Shown here: piece by piece, positions 60,448 to 64,000 of the stretch
Numbering within the stretch: the stretch's first letter is position 1
Layout of the letters: each line of letters starts with the position of its first letter
NCBI GenBank assembly: GCA_012934845.2
Contig: WNNJ02002110.1
Location: 1-64,000, forward strand
DNA: 64,000 nucleotides
From: Pomphorhynchus laevis
Taxonomy: Eukaryota; Acanthocephala; Palaeacanthocephala; Echinorhynchida; Pomphorhynchidae
Direction of reading: 5' to 3'
Made by a program: the position numbers and the translations under genes
The notes under the pieces: generated by a model
What the model was told of the DNA's origin: nothing
The model's input: the letters and a program-made list of their open reading frames with translations, nothing else
The model's database searches: none

Positions 60448-61351
60448 ATATAATTAATAAATATTTATATGTATATAAATAAAAATTAAAATATTTATTT
60501 TTTTATAATTCATATATCAATGCCTTAATCAACATTTTGTATCCGTTACAATTAAACACACTATTTATACTATTGAGTATTTTCATTATATTTCTATTAC
60601 AATGTACTTTATCAATGCTATACAAGTATTTTCATTTCGATTACAATGCACTTATTATAAAATAGCAATCCTATACAAATTCTTTATGATGATAACCATG
60701 AGATGAATAAATGAAATGTATTTTGAATTATCACGTGCTGTTATTTATTTAAGATCAAATATCAAATATTAATATCAAATATTAATATCAATAGATTATA
60801 TCTGCACTATAAAATATCACCAGATCGTATGGATCCTTTGAGTTTTTATATTACTATCGATTTGTAGCATCCTTACTATCATTTGTGTTTCACCGATTTT
60901 AAAACTGTTCAATTTTTAGTTAGTTACTAATTTATAATAGTAGCTAATTTCTAATATTTAGCTACTAACTAATAGATCATGCAAATTTCTAATAATTAGT
61001 AGACAATAGATTCACTAATTTATATATCGATTATGACATCATCTCTAAGTCTGATTCTTTAGTATTTCTGCATTAGTAACATCCTTACAATTATTTGTGT
61101 TTCACCGAGCAGATTAATAACAACAAGCAATCATGTTTTGCCCTAACAATCTCAATGTTTCACTGGGAGAGACGAGTTATGTGATATTCATACATAAAAA
61201 AGTGGGAATTAAGTATATCAGAGTTGACTGATAAACATGAAATCTGTTCTTTGCTAATTGTGCTACGTGTTCTATGATTTTAATTTAAACAAAAAAAAAC
61301 AATCTACATCAACTTAGAAATTTACGAAAAAAATAATTATGTATTACTTTA
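60448..61351. other. AT-rich spacer between duplicate units
   Basis: Contains a weak internal repeat: the phrase CATTTGTGTTTCACCGA at ~60880 and ATTTGTGTTTCACCGAG at ~61095. No gene is seen. Confidence 0.4.
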
Positions 61352-61631
61352 GTGATAAAATGCTTACCTGTAAGTTTATTGGCAAAAGCTTATCTACATC
61401 ATAATAATCAAAAAAGATTGATCTGGAAGAATCCAGGAAAATTTAATGTACGGAAAATTAATCGATAAAATATTTAACATTTTATTCGTTTTAAAATGTT
61501 AGAAGCATTTTATTTGTTATATTTGAGAGTTGTTTAAATATTTGTCTATTTGTAAAGTATATACGAGTTTGTATTAAAATGTGAATATCGTATTATCCCC
61601 AAAGTTAATTCCAAGCTAATAAACAAATTTC
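61352..61631. repeat. ~275-bp repeat unit, right copy
   Basis: Second copy of the 60177-60447 unit in the same orientation. It carries a small insertion (TTTAACATTTTATTCG) and lacks two bases in the TTTGAGAG segment. Confidence 0.8.
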
Positions 61632-62277
61632 CAAATATAAAGAATCTATTATATTGGCTCAGTTGTCATTTCTGGAACATAACGTAACAATTAAAGAAAA
61701 AGAAACTTCAAAGATATACATCGAGCAAAACGGTTTTAAGAATTAATAATTGACTACCACCTCGGTCTGAATATTCAAAGAAAACTAAAAACGATAACAC
61801 CGAGATGCGTCTGCTACATTTCTTACATTTGTTACTATTGTACAGACTTGGGAAGAAATAGCAATTTGTCTCCTATACAATCTTTATTTTTCGCGGTCAA
61901 AAAGTAAATAATTTATCTCCATGTGGTCTTCAAACTTTAATATCTAACTTTTGGGTATCTCTAACTTTTAATCTTTTATAAACCTCGTTGGTTTTTTAGG
62001 TCTAATGGAAATACTTATGGCAATCTAACTTCTTTACGTACCTTTCATTCGGCAAAGACTAATTTCATTTATCAATGTATTTTTTTATTTTCTCCTGAGG
62101 TGTTCACCAAAGAGTAAGTTTTACAAAGGTGAATGTACAATACTAGCAACCGTTAGCTTTAAGACAATTCTGGTTTCAATAAAAATGTCAACCTCGAGTT
62201 GTACTTAGACTTGACTCATTTTACTTTACTCAAAAAGTCACAATTCCTTTTCTAGAATGCGCACCTGTTAAAAGGGT
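61632..62277. other. No gene recognised
   Basis: Moderately AT-rich, higher complexity than the repeats. No exon could be supported. Confidence 0.35.
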
Positions 62278-62326
62278 GGATCTTAACGCCCCACCTTTTT
62301 TATCTTAAGGTGGAGCCTTAAGATCC
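62278..62326. other. Imperfect 20-nt foldback
   Basis: GGATCTTAACGCCCCACCTT (62278-62297) pairs with 62307-62326 at 18 of 20 positions around a 9-nt loop. A second exact 11-nt inverted pair (ATCTTTCGAAT at 62330-62340, complement at 62375-62385) lies just beside it. Confidence 0.75.
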
Positions 62327-62379
62327 ATTATCTTTCGAATGCTGGAGAATTTTTCATTGCATTAATATCCATTGATTCG

Positions 62380-62765
62380 AAAGATGGAGTCTTGAGAAAC
62401 CTCAGAAAATAAATAGAATTACAGAGCGTCATATATTGAAGATCGTCATGTAAGGCGTTTTTTAGTAGAAAATCTTAATGTTCAATATTATGTTCACTTT
62501 GTTAGCAACTCTATCTCTATAGAACCTTGTAAGACCTTAGTGTATATAAGAAAATAAATAAAAAATATATTTAATTGCGACGGAAACATCAAGTAATACA
62601 ACTAAATGGATTTGATGAATGTGCTGTCAAAACTTTACACTTCAGCGACTGCTAAATGGACCGAGCAACTACTATCATGAAAGCTCGGAGGGATTAAAAG
62701 TCTTTACAATCAAGGCATTTTAGAAATTTGAGATTTAGAGTTATAAATTAAAATTGACAGCTGAT
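62380..62765 (-). pseudogene. Ancient relic of an I/Jockey-like LINE RT
   Basis: DNA words such as CTGC.AATGGACCGAGC and GGGATTAA match the RT of the LINE at 6.4-10.4 kb in order (compare 7448-7505 with 62649-62700). Minus-strand reading gives a decayed GRSVHSAV.EV region (SVHLAVAEV), VVLLDVSVAIKYI for VAVFLDFSAAFDRI, and FYLFSEVSQDS for FYPITGVPQGS. Many stops. It is a related but much older insertion. Confidence 0.45.
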
Positions 62766-62767
62766 CT

Positions 62768-63046
62768 TTACACGACAATATTATGAAATGTAACAAAGGA
62801 AGTAATATGAAATAGAACGAAGTTCATAAAATCGGTTTTAAAACAGGTTTCAACATTTGAAAAGCGCAAGTGTATATGAGTGCAAGGCCATTCGCTGGCG
62901 CACTTACCAACCCTGTATAAATTTATGACTTCACTGTCTTTTTTATCAACGCAGATGAAGTAGTCTACCCTCTTTTTCATTGAATATTCTTCAGCATAAT
63001 TCAGGAAAATGGTAATGTTTTGAATGTACAAATCAATCTGACCCAT
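62768..63046 (-). other. Open frame of unknown nature
   Basis: 92 codons, minus strand, with two Cys-containing stretches and no recognised domain. It may be the upstream continuation of the LINE relic or chance; no supporting signal. Confidence 0.15.
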
Positions 63047-63210
63047 AGGACATAACTTGATATCTTTAACAGTACAAAATCTCTCAGTAGTTTACCCTTA
63101 TTCAGACCTTTAAATCATTGGTTAAGGGATTTTTGTGTTATTCGATGATAATTAGCTTTATTTTCCTGGTCAGCTTTGCTTTATTATATCACTAAATTAA
63201 CTTTACCTGA

Positions 63211-63434
63211 TGGCTTTACGAGAAAGCCATCACCAGAGCTAAAACTACTAGATTGATAATCCAAAGTACAATACCTTACAAGAAGTGGCTACTTAAACAC
63301 GCCTTTGTAGAACAATCCAAACAATACATGAACATATTACAAAACGTGGTTAATTGGCAACGGAAGATACCTAGAAATATGTACTACTTTGATTCAAATA
63401 GAGTTTCAAAGCGACAATCAACCTATTACCTATC
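63211..63434 (+). CDS. Possible internal exon, product unknown
   Basis: An open frame with protein-like composition (IPYKKWLLKHAFVEQ, NILQNVVNWQRKIPRNMYY, NRVSKRQSTYY) runs into a good splice donor ATC|GTAAGT after 63434. A possible acceptor is CATCACCAG|A at ~63236. No family recognised. It lies downstream of the Ig exons on the same strand, so it could be a later exon of that gene, but there is no direct evidence. Confidence 0.25.
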
Positions 63435-63439
63435 GTAAG

Positions 63440-64000
63440 TGATGCGAGTCTGAACAGCTTAAATTATCATCTATCACACTACACCTCGATTTTTTTGACT
63501 AAAAAAAGTTGCAATTTTTGTCTGGCTAATAAAATTCAAGGTCGTGGCTAGAATGATTCAAGGTCCTTTAGGGTTCTAGTTATCTTCACCTCCCGAATCT
63601 TTCCAATTCATTCAAGCGATCTTTCTCGTAAAAAATCAGAATTTAGTTATGAATTTCAGCTTAGTCGAAATACGATCTTGATTTTTTACTTATCTTAATC
63701 AATTTAAGATATTATCAACGCCTTAAACTTTTCAAGATTCTCCAAATCCTATAAGTTCATCTTTATTTAAGTCTGTCAGCGTTTAACAGGCGACCACAAT
63801 TTAGTTGATTTTAAATTTGAAATTGATAAGAAAATGATTAAAAAATGATTTGATATAATTTGATGACTGAAATTATTGAAAATTATTGAAAATTTATTTT
63901 AATAACACTTTTTATTTAGTTCCTCCGAAAATCAATAAACTAATATCAATTCCTAGTAGGTTTCACAAGGGTAACAATGTAATTGTTGTATGTGAAAGCA
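63440..64000. other. No feature recognised to window end
   Basis: AT-rich sequence without motif or repeat noticed. Confidence 0.35.

Overview
The window is an AT-rich animal (metazoan) chromosome segment dominated by repeats. It has no operons or bacterial features; coding DNA is almost entirely retroelement-derived, and one split immunoglobulin-type gene shows normal eukaryotic splice sites. The mix of element types (CR1/L2-like, I/Jockey-like and RTE-like LINEs, a Penelope-like reverse transcriptase and a Cys-rich reverse transcriptase family) fits an invertebrate. I cannot name the species from the sequence alone.

Layout. 1-6.2 kb: an (AT)n tract, a CR1-type ORF1 fragment, a long CR1-like LINE (open ORF1, broken ORF2) and an endonuclease fragment of another LINE. 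6.37-10.40 kb: a well preserved I/Jockey-like LINE on the minus strand, bounded by a 12-bp target-site duplication and sitting at the left edge of a satellite. 10.4-27.7 kb: about 55 tandem copies of a ~312-bp AT-rich satellite with larger internal duplications, a homogenised zone at 24.1-25.9 kb and a palindrome at its right end. 27.7-36.8 kb: a pile of retroelement fossils. These are amino- and carboxy-terminal pieces of a Penelope-like element, a CR1 fragment, an L2-like RT, and two copies of a Cys-rich RT family. 36.8-38.0 kb: the satellite resumes and decays. 38.0-56.9 kb: mostly AT-rich non-coding DNA with an L2-like LINE tail, a 5'-truncated RTE tail with a perfect 16-bp duplication, many truncated 3' ends of the Penelope-like family and a SINE-like repeat. 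57.0-60 kb: exons of an immunoglobulin-superfamily gene. 60-64 kb: intronic or intergenic DNA with a ~275-bp direct duplication, a very old LINE relic and a possible orphan exon.

Two signals look most worth following. (1) The Penelope-like family carries, just 3' of its RT stop codon, a conserved ~155-bp module bounded by 16-nt inverted repeats. Its interior can form interleaved (pseudoknotted) helices, and at least six copies are present here. (2) Long perfect foldbacks of 17-28 bp with short or no loops recur across the window, including inside the satellite, at the satellite end and at the 5' end of the RTE insertion. This suggests repeated template-switch events in this genome.
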